A stretch of 64,000 nt of DNA from Aequitasia sp047973235 (GTDB lineage Bacteria > Bacillota > Clostridia > Lachnospirales > Lachnospiraceae), in assembly GCA_047973235.1 (NCBI GenBank), contig JBKEBP010000100.1:1-64000 (forward strand), in the 5' to 3' direction. Below, piece by piece: positions 35,781 through 44,608 of this stretch (its first letter is position 1; each line of letters starts with the position of its first letter). The translations under genes were made by a program, and so were the position numbers. Under the pieces are notes generated by a model, which had not been told where the DNA came from, did no database searches, and worked only from the letters and a program-made list of their open reading frames with translations.

Positions 35781-36443
35781 ATGGAATACATACTAGCGCC
35801 TTCGATTTTGGCGGCGGATTTCAACAAACTCGGAGAAGAGATGAAAGAAACACAAAGTGGTGGTGCAAAGTACCTGCATTTTGATGTTATGGATGGAAAA
35901 TTTGTCCCCAGTATATCTTTTGGTATGCCGGTTCTAGCGTCGATTAGAAATACTACTAAACAAATAAAAGACGTTCACCTAATGATTGAGGAACCGATAA
36001 GATATGTTGAGGAGTTTGCAAATTCCGGCGCTGATATAATTACTGTGCACTTGGAAGCTTGTAGTGATATCAAAGCAACCATTAAGAAAATCAGAGATGT
36101 AGGTTCTAAAGTAGGAATAACGATAAAACCTAAGACACCTGCTGAAGATGTGGAAGAATTACTTGATATAGTTGACATGGTACTGGTAATGAGTGTAGAA
36201 CCCGGATTTGGCGGACAGAAATTTATACCGGAGTCACTTGATAAAATTAAGAAAATCAGAGAAATGAGTAATAATAAGAATTTAGATATGGACATTCAAG
36301 TAGATGGTGGTATATATTTATCTAATGTAAAGGATGTATTAGAAGCAGGTGCAAATATTATAGTGGCGGGTTCGGCTGTGTTTAAAGAGAATCCAAGAGA
36401 GCAATCTATGAGATTTATGGAGATGTTAAAAAGTTATGAATAA
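35781..36443 (+). CDS. rpe: Ribulose-phosphate 3-epimerase
   Basis: Interconverts ribulose-5-phosphate and xylulose-5-phosphate in the pentose phosphate pathway. 220 aa with PSILAADF, HFDVMDGKFVP, VHLMIE, MSVEPGFGGQKF and QVDGG motifs of the TIM-barrel metalloenzyme. One base separates it from rsgA, and it overlaps thiN by eight bases. Confidence 0.96.
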   Translation: MEYILAPSILAADFNKLGEEMKETQSGGAKYLHFDVMDGKFVPSISFGMPVLASIRNTTKQIKDVHLMIEEPIRYVEEFANSGADIITVHLEACSDIKATIKKIRDVGSKVGITIKPKTPAEDVEELLDIVDMVLVMSVEPGFGGQKFIPESLDKIKKIREMSNNKNLDMDIQVDGGIYLSNVKDVLEAGANIIVAGSAVFKENPREQSMRFMEMLKSYE

Positions 36444-37089
36444 GACATTTATAATTGTAAGCGGCGGACATATTGATAAAGAAGTGGCACTGAAAGTTTT
36501 CGAAGAAGAAAACAGGTGTATTATTGGTGTGGATAAAGGCATAGAATTTCTTTATTATAATAAAATCTCTCCGGATTATATACTAGGAGATTTTGATAGT
36601 GCTGATCCTAAAATAACAGAGTATTACAGAGAAGAAACCAGGATACCTATTAAGGAACTAAATCCTGTTAAAGATGCATCTGATACAGAAGTTGCAATTA
36701 AGTTTTCTATGACTATCGGAGCAAAGGAAATAGTAATTATAGGTGCCACAGGTGGAAGAATAGATCATCTGTGGGCGAATATTCAAAGTCTTGTTGTGCC
36801 AATGAAAAAAGGCGTTAAGGCAACAATTGTAGATAATCAAAATAGGATAAGTGTTTATGATGATGATTTTGACTTGAAAAAAGAGGATGCATTCGGAGAC
36901 TTTTTTTCGATTTTTTCTTTAGATGGCGATATACATGGACTAACCATAAAAGGAGCCAAATACCCACTTAATAATCATACATTAGCACCCCATGATAGTT
37001 TGAGTGTAAGCAATAGTTATGCTGCAGATGAAGTAAAAGTTAGCTTTAATAATGGTACAATCGTTCTAATGGAAACAAAGGATCTGTAG
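36436..37089 (+). CDS. thiN: Thiamine diphosphokinase
   Basis: Makes thiamine diphosphate from thiamine and ATP. 217 aa with GVDKGIEFL, YILGDFDS, the DxTD-like DASDTEVA and GATGGRIDH motifs. The product is the cofactor of the PFOR encoded at 40.9 kb. No TPP riboswitch was seen nearby; the gene is embedded in the prpC-prkC-rsgA-rpe run. Confidence 0.92.
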   Translation: MNKTFIIVSGGHIDKEVALKVFEEENRCIIGVDKGIEFLYYNKISPDYILGDFDSADPKITEYYREETRIPIKELNPVKDASDTEVAIKFSMTIGAKEIVIIGATGGRIDHLWANIQSLVVPMKKGVKATIVDNQNRISVYDDDFDLKKEDAFGDFFSIFSLDGDIHGLTIKGAKYPLNNHTLAPHDSLSVSNSYAADEVKVSFNNGTIVLMETKDL

Positions 37090-37136
37090 GTATAATATTA
37101 GTAAAAATTAGATTGGTTAGGAAGGACATAAAATAA

Positions 37137-38237
37137 ATGAAATTAGGAATTGTAGGATTACCAAATGTAGGAAAGAGTACACTGTTTAACTCTTTGACAA
37201 AAGCAGGAGCTGAATCGGCAAACTATCCTTTTTGCACTATAGACCCAAATGTAGGGGTTGTAACTGTGCCGGATTATAGGCTGGACGTTTTAGGAAAGAT
37301 GTATGATACTAAAAAAATCATTCCTGCGGCTATTGAATTTGTAGATATTGCGGGCTTAGTAAAGGGGGCGTCAAAGGGCGAGGGACTTGGTAATCAATTC
37401 CTTGCAAATATTAGAGAAGTGGATGCTATAGTTCATGTTGTTAGATGCTTTGAAGATGGAAATATTGTACATGTTGATGGAAATGTTGACCCGCTTCGTG
37501 ATATTGAAACAATTAACCTTGAATTAATCTTTGCTGATTTAGATATGCTGGAGCGACGTATTGCTAAGACAGTACGCTCAGCGAGAAATGATAAGGCTGC
37601 AGCAAAAGAGCTCAAACTTCTTGAGAAAGTAAAAGCATATTTGGAAGAAAATAAGTTAGCAAAGACTTTTGATGATATAGCTGATGAGGAAGAAGAGGAA
37701 TTACTAAAAAGTTTAAATCTTTTGACTTATAAACCGGTTATATATGCTGCAAATGTATCCGAAGACGATTTAGCTGATGATGGTGAGTCAAATAATCAGG
37801 TGGCTCAGGTTCGAGAATACGCTAGAGATGAAGAAAGTGAAGTGTTTGTGGTATGTGCTCAGATAGAGCAGGAACTTGCAGAGCTTGACGATGATGAAAA
37901 GAAGCTATTTCTGGAAGATTTGGGATTATCTGAATCAGGACTTGAGAAGTTAATCAAAGCTAGTTATAAAATTTTGGGACTGATTAGTTACCTAACAGCA
38001 GGAGAGCCGGAAGTTAGAGCGTGGACTATTACAAAAGGAACAAAGGCTCCACAGGCAGCAGGTAAAATACATACTGATTTTGAGCGTGGATTTATAAGAG
38101 CGGAAGTAGTGTCTTATGATGATTTAATTGAGTGTGGTTCTAATGCGGCTGCTAAAGAAAGAGGATTGGTAAGACTTGAGGGAAAAGACTATGTAGTTAA
38201 AGATGGCGATGTTATATTATTTAGATTCAATGTGTAG
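37137..38237 (+). CDS. ychF: Ribosome-binding ATPase YchF
   Basis: Obg-family P-loop protein, 366 aa, that prefers ATP and binds ribosomes. GLPNVGKST at 6-14, DIAGLVKGAS, and a C-terminal TGS domain ending in VKDGDVILFRFNV. AGGAAGGA lies before the ATG. lgt follows after 11 bases. Confidence 0.95.
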   Translation: MKLGIVGLPNVGKSTLFNSLTKAGAESANYPFCTIDPNVGVVTVPDYRLDVLGKMYDTKKIIPAAIEFVDIAGLVKGASKGEGLGNQFLANIREVDAIVHVVRCFEDGNIVHVDGNVDPLRDIETINLELIFADLDMLERRIAKTVRSARNDKAAAKELKLLEKVKAYLEENKLAKTFDDIADEEEEELLKSLNLLTYKPVIYAANVSEDDLADDGESNNQVAQVREYARDEESEVFVVCAQIEQELAELDDDEKKLFLEDLGLSESGLEKLIKASYKILGLISYLTAGEPEVRAWTITKGTKAPQAAGKIHTDFERGFIRAEVVSYDDLIECGSNAAAKERGLVRLEGKDYVVKDGDVILFRFNV

Positions 38238-38248
38238 GAGATGGAATA

Positions 38249-39124
38249 ATGACTGAAAATTCAATTGCATTTCCTAACCTAAATATTATGTTTGAAAACG
38301 TGGGTGACCACATAAGTGTTCTTGGATTTGACATTGCTTTTTATGGAATGGTAATAGGGCTTGGCGTACTTGCCGGAGTTTGTCTAGCATGCTACGTAGC
38401 TAAAAAGACTGGGCAGAATCTTGAAAACTATTTTGATTTAGCCATAATTGGAATAATAGTATCGATAATTGGAGCCAGAGTATATTATGTTATATTTGCT
38501 TGGGATAATTATAAGAATGATTTACTAAGCATAATAAATATACGCGAAGGTGGGCTAGCCATTTATGGTGGAATAATCGGTGCGATTTTAACTGTTATAG
38601 TTTATTCAAAGGTAAAGAAAAAATCCATGCTGCTTATATTTGATACAGTTTGTTTTGGGCTTCCAATAGGCCAAGCAATCGGACGTTGGGGAAATTTCTT
38701 TAATAGAGAAGTTTTTGGAGAATATACGAACGGACTGTTGGCAATGAGGATTCCGGTCAGTGCTGTTAGAAGTTCGGATGTATCTGAATTAATGCGAGAA
38801 AATATGCAGACAATAGAGGGGGTTAATTGTATTCAAGTTCAACCAACATTTCTTTATGAGTCCTTGGTTTGCCTACTAATTGTGGTTTTATTACTCTTGT
38901 ATAGAAAGCATAAGAAGTTCGATGGAGAGTTATTCCTCATCTATATGGGGGCCTATGGAATTGGCAGATTTTTCATAGAAGGAATACGTACGGACCAGCT
39001 ATTCCTTGGGAATACGACAATTCCGGTATCACAAGCGTTAGCTGCTATATTTGCAGTAGTATCAATAGCATTAATAATTGCAGGACACATTAAGACGAAA
39101 AAAAACAAAGTGCTCGCTAGGTAA
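38249..39124 (+). CDS. lgt: Prolipoprotein diacylglyceryl transferase
   Basis: Adds diacylglycerol to the lipobox Cys of prelipoproteins at the membrane. 291 aa, about seven helices, with the Lgt signature GRWGNFFNREVFGEYT and the YGIGRFFIEGIRTD segment. The last bases of the gene form the left arm of the terminator shared with the converging transporter gene. Confidence 0.94.
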   Translation: MTENSIAFPNLNIMFENVGDHISVLGFDIAFYGMVIGLGVLAGVCLACYVAKKTGQNLENYFDLAIIGIIVSIIGARVYYVIFAWDNYKNDLLSIINIREGGLAIYGGIIGAILTVIVYSKVKKKSMLLIFDTVCFGLPIGQAIGRWGNFFNREVFGEYTNGLLAMRIPVSAVRSSDVSELMRENMQTIEGVNCIQVQPTFLYESLVCLLIVVLLLLYRKHKKFDGELFLIYMGAYGIGRFFIEGIRTDQLFLGNTTIPVSQALAAIFAVVSIALIIAGHIKTKKNKVLAR

Positions 39125-39156
39125 TATTACCATTGACCTAGAGCACTTTGTTTTTT
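39101..39156. terminator. Bidirectional terminator overlapping the end of lgt
   Basis: AAAAACAAAGTGCT pairs with AGCACTTTGTTTTT and CTAGGT (39117-39122) with ACCTAG (39136-39141), with a two-base bulge. T runs lie on both sides (39151-39156 on +, 39098-39105 read on -), so it can serve lgt and the minus-strand transporter. Confidence 0.8.
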
Positions 39157-39167
39157 GAGTTTAAACA

Positions 39168-40529
39168 TTATTTGATAAAACCAAAGCAATTAAGAAGAAT
39201 AATAATCATCAGAATAGGAATAATAATCATAGACGCAATCTGTCTAAATCTGCCCAGTTTACCATCACGACCATCAGCTGTAAGTTCCTTTTCATATTCC
39301 TTGAACCCCCAAGCTTTAACTACATAGAAACAAGTCAGAAGACAACCGGCAGGTAACAGTAGATAAGCTGTAAAGGTGTCCAGCCAGTCGTACATGTTAT
39401 ACATTGCAACACCACCAACGTCTAACCAAGGAAGCTTAACTCCGCTTAATGCTCCAAAGCCGAGAGAAACAATAGCGCCACCGACAAGTATAATGATTGA
39501 CATTATTACAGTAGCCTTCTTGTGTGTGATTTTAATAGTTTCTTCAAACCATTTTATAGGTATTTCCATTATTGTAAATAGTGTAGATAAAACTGCAAAT
39601 ACTAAAGCAAGGAAGAAGAATAATCCTATGATTCTTCCACCGGGTAATCTATCAAATATCTGTGTCATAACTACAAAGATAAGTGATGGGCCTTTAGCTA
39701 CATCTACTCCTGCACCAAATGCAGATGGTATTATTACAAAACCGGCAACAAGAGCAATACATGTATCACATATAGTTACCCAAAGTGAATCCTTCTTAAT
39801 ATTGTGTTCCTTAGATAAGCTGGCTCCAAGTGTCACGAAGATACCCCAACCGATACCGACTGAGAATAGCACCTGTGTTGCCGCATCAGCTATAACTTTA
39901 AAATTTAGTTTACTAAAGTCGGGAAGCAGATAATACTTGAGCCCTTCAATCGCTCCATCTGTAGAGAAAATCGCCCATACTCCACAGACTATTAATAGTA
40001 TAAATAAAACAGGCATGATTATTTTGGTTACTTTTTCTACCAGATTAGTAATGCCGAAGTAGAGTATGAATGCAGTTATGCATACCATAATTGCGGCGAA
40101 TATAATGGGAGAAATATTAGATTCAATATGTTCGTTGAAATAAATACTTGTATCTGAACCGAAATTAACACCTACCACATAATCGAAAAAGTACTTAAGA
40201 ACCCACCCTCCGACAATAATGTAATATACATCTATTAAAGTAGTACAGATTACGGCGATTACACCTATGAATTTATATTTCTTTTTATATGCGCCGAATG
40301 AAGCAGCTACGTTTCCACGGCCATATCGCCCTATTGCAGTTTCCATTTCGACCATAGGGTGCCCCATGATAAACGCAATGATTAAATAAATGAGAATGAA
40401 TATTCCACCGCCACCTGCGTAAGCAAGGTATGGGAATCTCCAAATATTACCAAGTCCAATCGCTGCTCCTGCGGCAACCATGATAAAACCAAACCTGGAT
40501 CCAAAATGTGCCTCTTTTTTGTTGCTCAT
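39168..40529 (-). CDS. Sodium-dependent transporter of the NSS (SNF) family
   Basis: Na+-coupled uptake of an amino acid or similar solute. The 453-aa protein starts MSNKKEAHFGSRFGF and has 11-12 helices. The first contains AAGAAIGLGNIWRFPYLAY, the sodium and substrate site of bacterial LeuT/TnaT-like proteins. The ATG at 40529 with GGAGG five bases upstream is preferred over a TTG four codons earlier that lies within that ribosome site. The substrate is not readable from sequence. Its leader carries a strong hairpin (see 40556-40605). Confidence 0.88.
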   Translation of the reverse strand: MSNKKEAHFGSRFGFIMVAAGAAIGLGNIWRFPYLAYAGGGGIFILIYLIIAFIMGHPMVEMETAIGRYGRGNVAASFGAYKKKYKFIGVIAVICTTLIDVYYIIVGGWVLKYFFDYVVGVNFGSDTSIYFNEHIESNISPIIFAAIMVCITAFILYFGITNLVEKVTKIIMPVLFILLIVCGVWAIFSTDGAIEGLKYYLLPDFSKLNFKVIADAATQVLFSVGIGWGIFVTLGASLSKEHNIKKDSLWVTICDTCIALVAGFVIIPSAFGAGVDVAKGPSLIFVVMTQIFDRLPGGRIIGLFFFLALVFAVLSTLFTIMEIPIKWFEETIKITHKKATVIMSIIILVGGAIVSLGFGALSGVKLPWLDVGGVAMYNMYDWLDTFTAYLLLPAGCLLTCFYVVKAWGFKEYEKELTADGRDGKLGRFRQIASMIIIPILMIIILLNCFGFIK

Positions 40530-40555
40530 ATTACCCTCCAATCTCTTTTGGGTAA

Positions 40556-40605
40556 AAAATATGACGCCCTTACAGCTTACTATAGTTGCAAGAGCGTCAT
40601 ATTTT
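40556..40605 (-). promoter_or_regulatory. Leader hairpin of the NSS transporter, attenuator candidate
   Basis: AAAATATGACGC (40556-40567) and GCGTCATATTTT (40594-40605) are a perfect 12-bp inverted repeat, with extra pairing inside. Read on the minus strand it begins about 20 bases after the predicted transcript start and is followed by a T run (40559-40554), then by the ribosome site. That is the arrangement of a leader terminator. Confidence 0.5.
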
Positions 40606-40633
40606 CTACACGTTCCATAAAAATTACTATTTA

Positions 40634-40662
40634 AGTATAATTCTTTTGGTAAATTGTGTCAA
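40634..40662 (-). promoter_or_regulatory. SigA-type promoter for the NSS transporter
   Basis: On the minus strand TTGACA (40662-40657), 17 bp, TATACT (40639-40634). Confidence 0.7.
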
Positions 40663-40773
40663 GTTTGCAAACTTTTCCGGACTAATGTTGACGGTTGTAC
40701 TTAAATGTCACTAAAAATACTGTGAAAAATAATTTTTGTTTATAAAAAGAAACAAAAAACAACCTAACCACCC

Positions 40774-40802
40774 TTGTTTTCGCTTGTACATGGATATATA
40801 AT
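40774..40802 (+). promoter_or_regulatory. SigA-type promoter for PFOR
   Basis: TTGTTT (40774-40779), 17 bp, TATAAT (40797-40802), about 55 bases before the ATG. Confidence 0.65.
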
Positions 40803-40857
40803 GGAAATACACAAAAAAAATTAATGTTTGTAGACTTTTTAAGGAGGATTAACTAAA

Positions 40858-43800
40858 ATGGCAAGAAAAATGAAAACCATGGATGGTAATCAAGCTGCAG
40901 CTCACGTTGCTTATGCATATACTGAAGTTGCAGCTATTTATCCGATTACACCATCTTCTGTTATGCCTGAACATGTGGATGAATGGGCAGCGGAAGGAAA
41001 GAAAAATATTTTTGGTAGACCTGTACAGGTAACTGAAATGCAATCAGAAGCCGGTGCAGCAGGAGCGGTTCACGGATCACTCGCGGCAGGAGCAATGACT
41101 ACTACATTTACGGCTTCACAAGGACTACTTCTAATGATACCTAACATATACAAGGTGGCTGGGGAATTACTGCCAGGGGTATTTCATGTATCAGCACGTG
41201 CACTTGCAAGTCACGCGCTATCTATTTTTGGTGATCACTCAGACGTATATGCCTGTCGTCAAACAGGAGCAGCAATGCTTTGTGAATCTAGTGTTCAAGA
41301 AGTAATGGACTTAGCTCCGGTTGCACATTGCGCCGCAGTTTCAGGAAAATTACCATTTATCAATTTCTTTGATGGATTTAGAACATCTCATGAGATTCAG
41401 AAAATAGCAGCATGGGACTTTGATGATTTAGAAGACATGATGGACATGGATGCTGTAGATGCATTTAGAGCACATGCGCTTAATCCTAATCACCCTGTTG
41501 AGAGAGGTTCTGCACAGAATCCGGATATATTCTTCCAGGCAAGAGAGGCTAGTAACGCATATTATAACGCATTACCTGCAATTGTTCAGAAACAGATGGA
41601 TAAAGTAAATGCTAAGATCGGAACAGATTACAAATTGTTTAACTACTATGGAGCAGCTGATGCTGAAAAGGTTATTATCGCAATGGGTTCAGTATGTGAG
41701 ACGATAGATGAGACTATCGATTATCTCATGGCAGCAGGTGAAAAAGTAGGAGTTGTTAAGGTACGTCTTTACAGACCTTTCTGCGTTAAGTCACTTATTG
41801 AAGCTATACCTGATAGCGTTAAATATATTAATGTATTAGACAGAACTAAAGAGCCGGGAGCACTTGGAGAGCCATTATACCTAGATGTTGTTGCAGCACT
41901 TAAGGGAAGTAAATTCGATGCAGTTCCTATTAATGGAGGACGTTACGGACTTGGTTCTAAAGACACTACACCAGCTCACGTAGTTTCTGTATTTAATAAC
42001 ACAGACAAGAAGTTCTTCACGGTTGGTATCGAAGATGATATGACTAATCTTTCATTACCTGTAGGTGAGCCGATAAACTCAACACCTGAAGGAACTATTA
42101 TGTGCAAATTCTGGGGACTTGGAGCAGATGGTACTGTTGGTGCGAATAAGAACTCAATTAAGATTATTGGTGATCATACTGACATGTACGCTCAGGCTTA
42201 TTTTGATTATGATTCTAAGAAATCAGGCGGAGTAACTATGTCTCACTTGCGTTTTGGTAAAAAACCAATTCAGTCTACATACTTAATAAAGAAAGCAAAC
42301 TTTGTAGCTTGCCATAACCCTTCTTATATGGATAAGTATCATATGGTTCAAGAGTTAGTTGATGGAGGAACATTCCTACTCAACTGCTCATGGGATATGG
42401 AAGGACTTGAGAAACATATTCCCGGACAGGTTAAAGCTTTCATAGCTAACCATAATATTAAATTCTATACTATAGATGGTATTAAAGTAGGTAAAGAAAT
42501 TGGACTTGGAGGACGTATCAATACAGTACTTCAATCTGCATTCTTTAAATTAGCTAATATTATTCCTGAAGAAGATGCTATTAAGTACATGAAAGATGCT
42601 GCGAAAGCAACTTACGGAAGAAAAGGTGATAAGATTGTACAGATGAACTATGATGCAATCGATGCTGGTGCAAACCAAGCACACAAGGTAGAAGTTCCAG
42701 ATTCATGGAAGAATGCAGCAGATGAAGGCCTCTTCTCTAGAGATATTAAAGGTGGAAACAAAGACACAGTTGCATTTGTAACAAATATTCAAAGAAAAGT
42801 AAATGCACAAGAAGGAAACACACTTCCTGTATCAACATTTAATGATTATATTGATGGTACAACACCATCAGGTACATCAGCATACGAGAAACGTGGTGTA
42901 GCAGTAGATATTCCTGTATGGAAAGAAGAAAACTGTATCCAATGTAACAGATGTGCTTATGTATGCCCACATGCAGTTATTAGACCTGTTGCACTTACAG
43001 AAGAAGAAGTTGCTAAAGCACCTGCAAGTACAAGAAGTATTGATATGATAGGAATGCCCGGAATGAAATTTGTAATTTCAGTTTCTGCGCTTGACTGTTT
43101 AGGTTGTGGATCATGTGCTAATGTTTGCCCTGGTAAAAAGGGTGAAAAAGCGCTTATCATGGAAAACCTGGAAGCTAATGAAATCGAACAGGAAACATTT
43201 GATTTCGGTAGAGAAATTCCGGTTAAACCGGAAGTTGTTGCTAAATTCAAACCAAATACAGTAAAAGGAAGCCAGTTCAAACAACCTCTTCTTGAATTCT
43301 CAGGAGCTTGTGCAGGATGTGGTGAAACACCTTATGCTAAGTTAATCACTCAGTTATTTGGTGATAGAATGTACATTGCAAATGCAACAGGTTGTACATC
43401 AATCTGGGGTAACTCAGCACCTTCAACACCTTATACAGTAACACCTGAAGGCAAAGGACCGGCTTGGGCCAACTCTTTATTTGAGGATAATGCAGAGTAT
43501 GGATATGGTATGTTGCTTGCACAACATGCAATAAGAAATAGACTTGCAGATAAAGTAACAGAAGTTATGTCTAATGATAAAGCAAGTGCAGAAGCTAAAG
43601 AGGCAGCAAAAGGATATCTTGATACATTCAGTGATGGAGCATTAAATGGCGATGCATCTGACAAATTGGTTAAAGCTCTTAGCGGTGCAGACTGTGATGC
43701 TTGTAAAGATATAGTTAAGAACAAAGACTTGTTGGCTAAGAAATCTCAATGGATATTTGGTGGAGACGGATGGGCTTATGATATCGGATTTGGTGGAGTT

Positions 43801-44397
43801 GACCATGTACTGGCAAGTGGACAAGACATAAACATTATGGTATTTGATACAGAAGTATACTCTAATACAGGTGGACAATCTTCTAAATCAACACCGACAG
43901 GTGCTACAGCGCAATTTGCTGCTGCAGGTAAAGATGTTAAGAAAAAAGATCTTGCTCAAATAGCAATGAGCTATGGTTATGTATATGTTGCTCAGATAGC
44001 AATGGGTGCTGATTTCAATCAGACTGTTAAAGCTATTACTGAAGCTGAAGCATATCCGGGACCATCACTTGTAATTGCTTACGCTCCATGTATCAACCAT
44101 GGTATCAAGAATGGTGGAATGACAGCTTCTCAAACAGAAGAAGAGAAAGCAGTTAAGGCCGGATACTGGCATAACTTCCGCTTCAATCCTGAAGCAGAAA
44201 GTGCTAAGTTGGTTGTAGATTCAAAAGAACCTACAGAAGATTACATCGAATTCCTTAACGGTGAAGTACGTTACAGTGCACTTACAAGATCAAAACCTGA
44301 AAGAGCACAGAGATTATTCGAGAAGTCAGCTAAAGAAGCTCATGAGAAATACGTACACCTTAAGAAGTTAGAAGAACTATATAAGGAAGAAGCATAA
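40858..44397 (+). CDS. nifJ: Pyruvate:ferredoxin (flavodoxin) oxidoreductase
   Basis: Converts pyruvate and CoA to acetyl-CoA, CO2 and reduced ferredoxin; the central step of anaerobic fermentation. The single chain is 1179 aa, the full homodimeric-PFOR length. Two ferredoxin-type clusters start at C693 (CIQCNRCAYVCP) and C747 (CLGCGSCANVCP). A further CAGCGETPY cluster region and the thiamine-diphosphate motif with GDG at 969-971 follow. A strong ribosome site and optimal-looking codons suggest high expression. It has its own promoter and terminator. Confidence 0.97.
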   Translation: MARKMKTMDGNQAAAHVAYAYTEVAAIYPITPSSVMPEHVDEWAAEGKKNIFGRPVQVTEMQSEAGAAGAVHGSLAAGAMTTTFTASQGLLLMIPNIYKVAGELLPGVFHVSARALASHALSIFGDHSDVYACRQTGAAMLCESSVQEVMDLAPVAHCAAVSGKLPFINFFDGFRTSHEIQKIAAWDFDDLEDMMDMDAVDAFRAHALNPNHPVERGSAQNPDIFFQAREASNAYYNALPAIVQKQMDKVNAKIGTDYKLFNYYGAADAEKVIIAMGSVCETIDETIDYLMAAGEKVGVVKVRLYRPFCVKSLIEAIPDSVKYINVLDRTKEPGALGEPLYLDVVAALKGSKFDAVPINGGRYGLGSKDTTPAHVVSVFNNTDKKFFTVGIEDDMTNLSLPVGEPINSTPEGTIMCKFWGLGADGTVGANKNSIKIIGDHTDMYAQAYFDYDSKKSGGVTMSHLRFGKKPIQSTYLIKKANFVACHNPSYMDKYHMVQELVDGGTFLLNCSWDMEGLEKHIPGQVKAFIANHNIKFYTIDGIKVGKEIGLGGRINTVLQSAFFKLANIIPEEDAIKYMKDAAKATYGRKGDKIVQMNYDAIDAGANQAHKVEVPDSWKNAADEGLFSRDIKGGNKDTVAFVTNIQRKVNAQEGNTLPVSTFNDYIDGTTPSGTSAYEKRGVAVDIPVWKEENCIQCNRCAYVCPHAVIRPVALTEEEVAKAPASTRSIDMIGMPGMKFVISVSALDCLGCGSCANVCPGKKGEKALIMENLEANEIEQETFDFGREIPVKPEVVAKFKPNTVKGSQFKQPLLEFSGACAGCGETPYAKLITQLFGDRMYIANATGCTSIWGNSAPSTPYTVTPEGKGPAWANSLFEDNAEYGYGMLLAQHAIRNRLADKVTEVMSNDKASAEAKEAAKGYLDTFSDGALNGDASDKLVKALSGADCDACKDIVKNKDLLAKKSQWIFGGDGWAYDIGFGGVDHVLASGQDINIMVFDTEVYSNTGGQSSKSTPTGATAQFAAAGKDVKKKDLAQIAMSYGYVYVAQIAMGADFNQTVKAITEAEAYPGPSLVIAYAPCINHGIKNGGMTASQTEEEKAVKAGYWHNFRFNPEAESAKLVVDSKEPTEDYIEFLNGEVRYSALTRSKPERAQRLFEKSAKEAHEKYVHLKKLEELYKEEA

Positions 44398-44471
44398 ATC
44401 CTGAGCACTTAGAAGAATCAAACGAAGTGTAGATTGAGTTTAACGAATCGAACTTCCTGTTATAAACAATA

Positions 44472-44518
44472 AAATAGAGACTCCATTTTATTTACATATT
44501 GGATGTCTCTATTTTTTT
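44472..44518 (+). terminator. Intrinsic terminator after PFOR
   Basis: AAATAGAGAC (44472-44481) pairs with GTCTCTATTT (44505-44514), with CCA/TGG pairing inside, followed by a T run to 44518. Confidence 0.8.
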
Positions 44519-44539
44519 GCAAGTAACACTAGTTGTATC

Positions 44540-44568
44540 TTGCAAATTTCACTTTAGCAAGGTATAAT
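44540..44568 (+). promoter_or_regulatory. SigA-type promoter for glutamate dehydrogenase
   Basis: TTGCAA (44540-44545), 17 bp, TATAAT (44563-44568), 40 bases before the ATG. Confidence 0.65.
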
Positions 44569-44608
44569 GCTAAAGAGAATAAAACACACAATTTTAGGAG
44601 GAATAGGA

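Larger units (their letters stand above)
40530..40857. other. Divergent intergenic region between the NSS transporter and PFOR
   Basis: This 328-base stretch has no gene. It holds the minus-strand transporter promoter and leader hairpin, an AT-rich middle (about 40700-40765), and the PFOR promoter and leader with AAGGAGG at 40841-40847. No riboswitch or T-box core was recognised. Confidence 0.7.

Noticed and set aside
32129..37089. prpC-prkC-rsgA-rpe-thiN as a new stress-signalling island
   Set aside because: This gene order is widely conserved in Firmicutes and needs no special explanation.
40735..40765. TTTTTGTTT...AAACAAAAA inverted repeat before PFOR as a Rex box
   Set aside because: The arm sequence lacks TTAACAA and the spacing is two bases too long. 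It is probably chance in an AT-rich stretch.
40680..40780. AAGGGTGG on the minus strand as a T-box core for the transporter
   Set aside because: The following ACCGCG is absent, and the site lies upstream of the transporter promoter.
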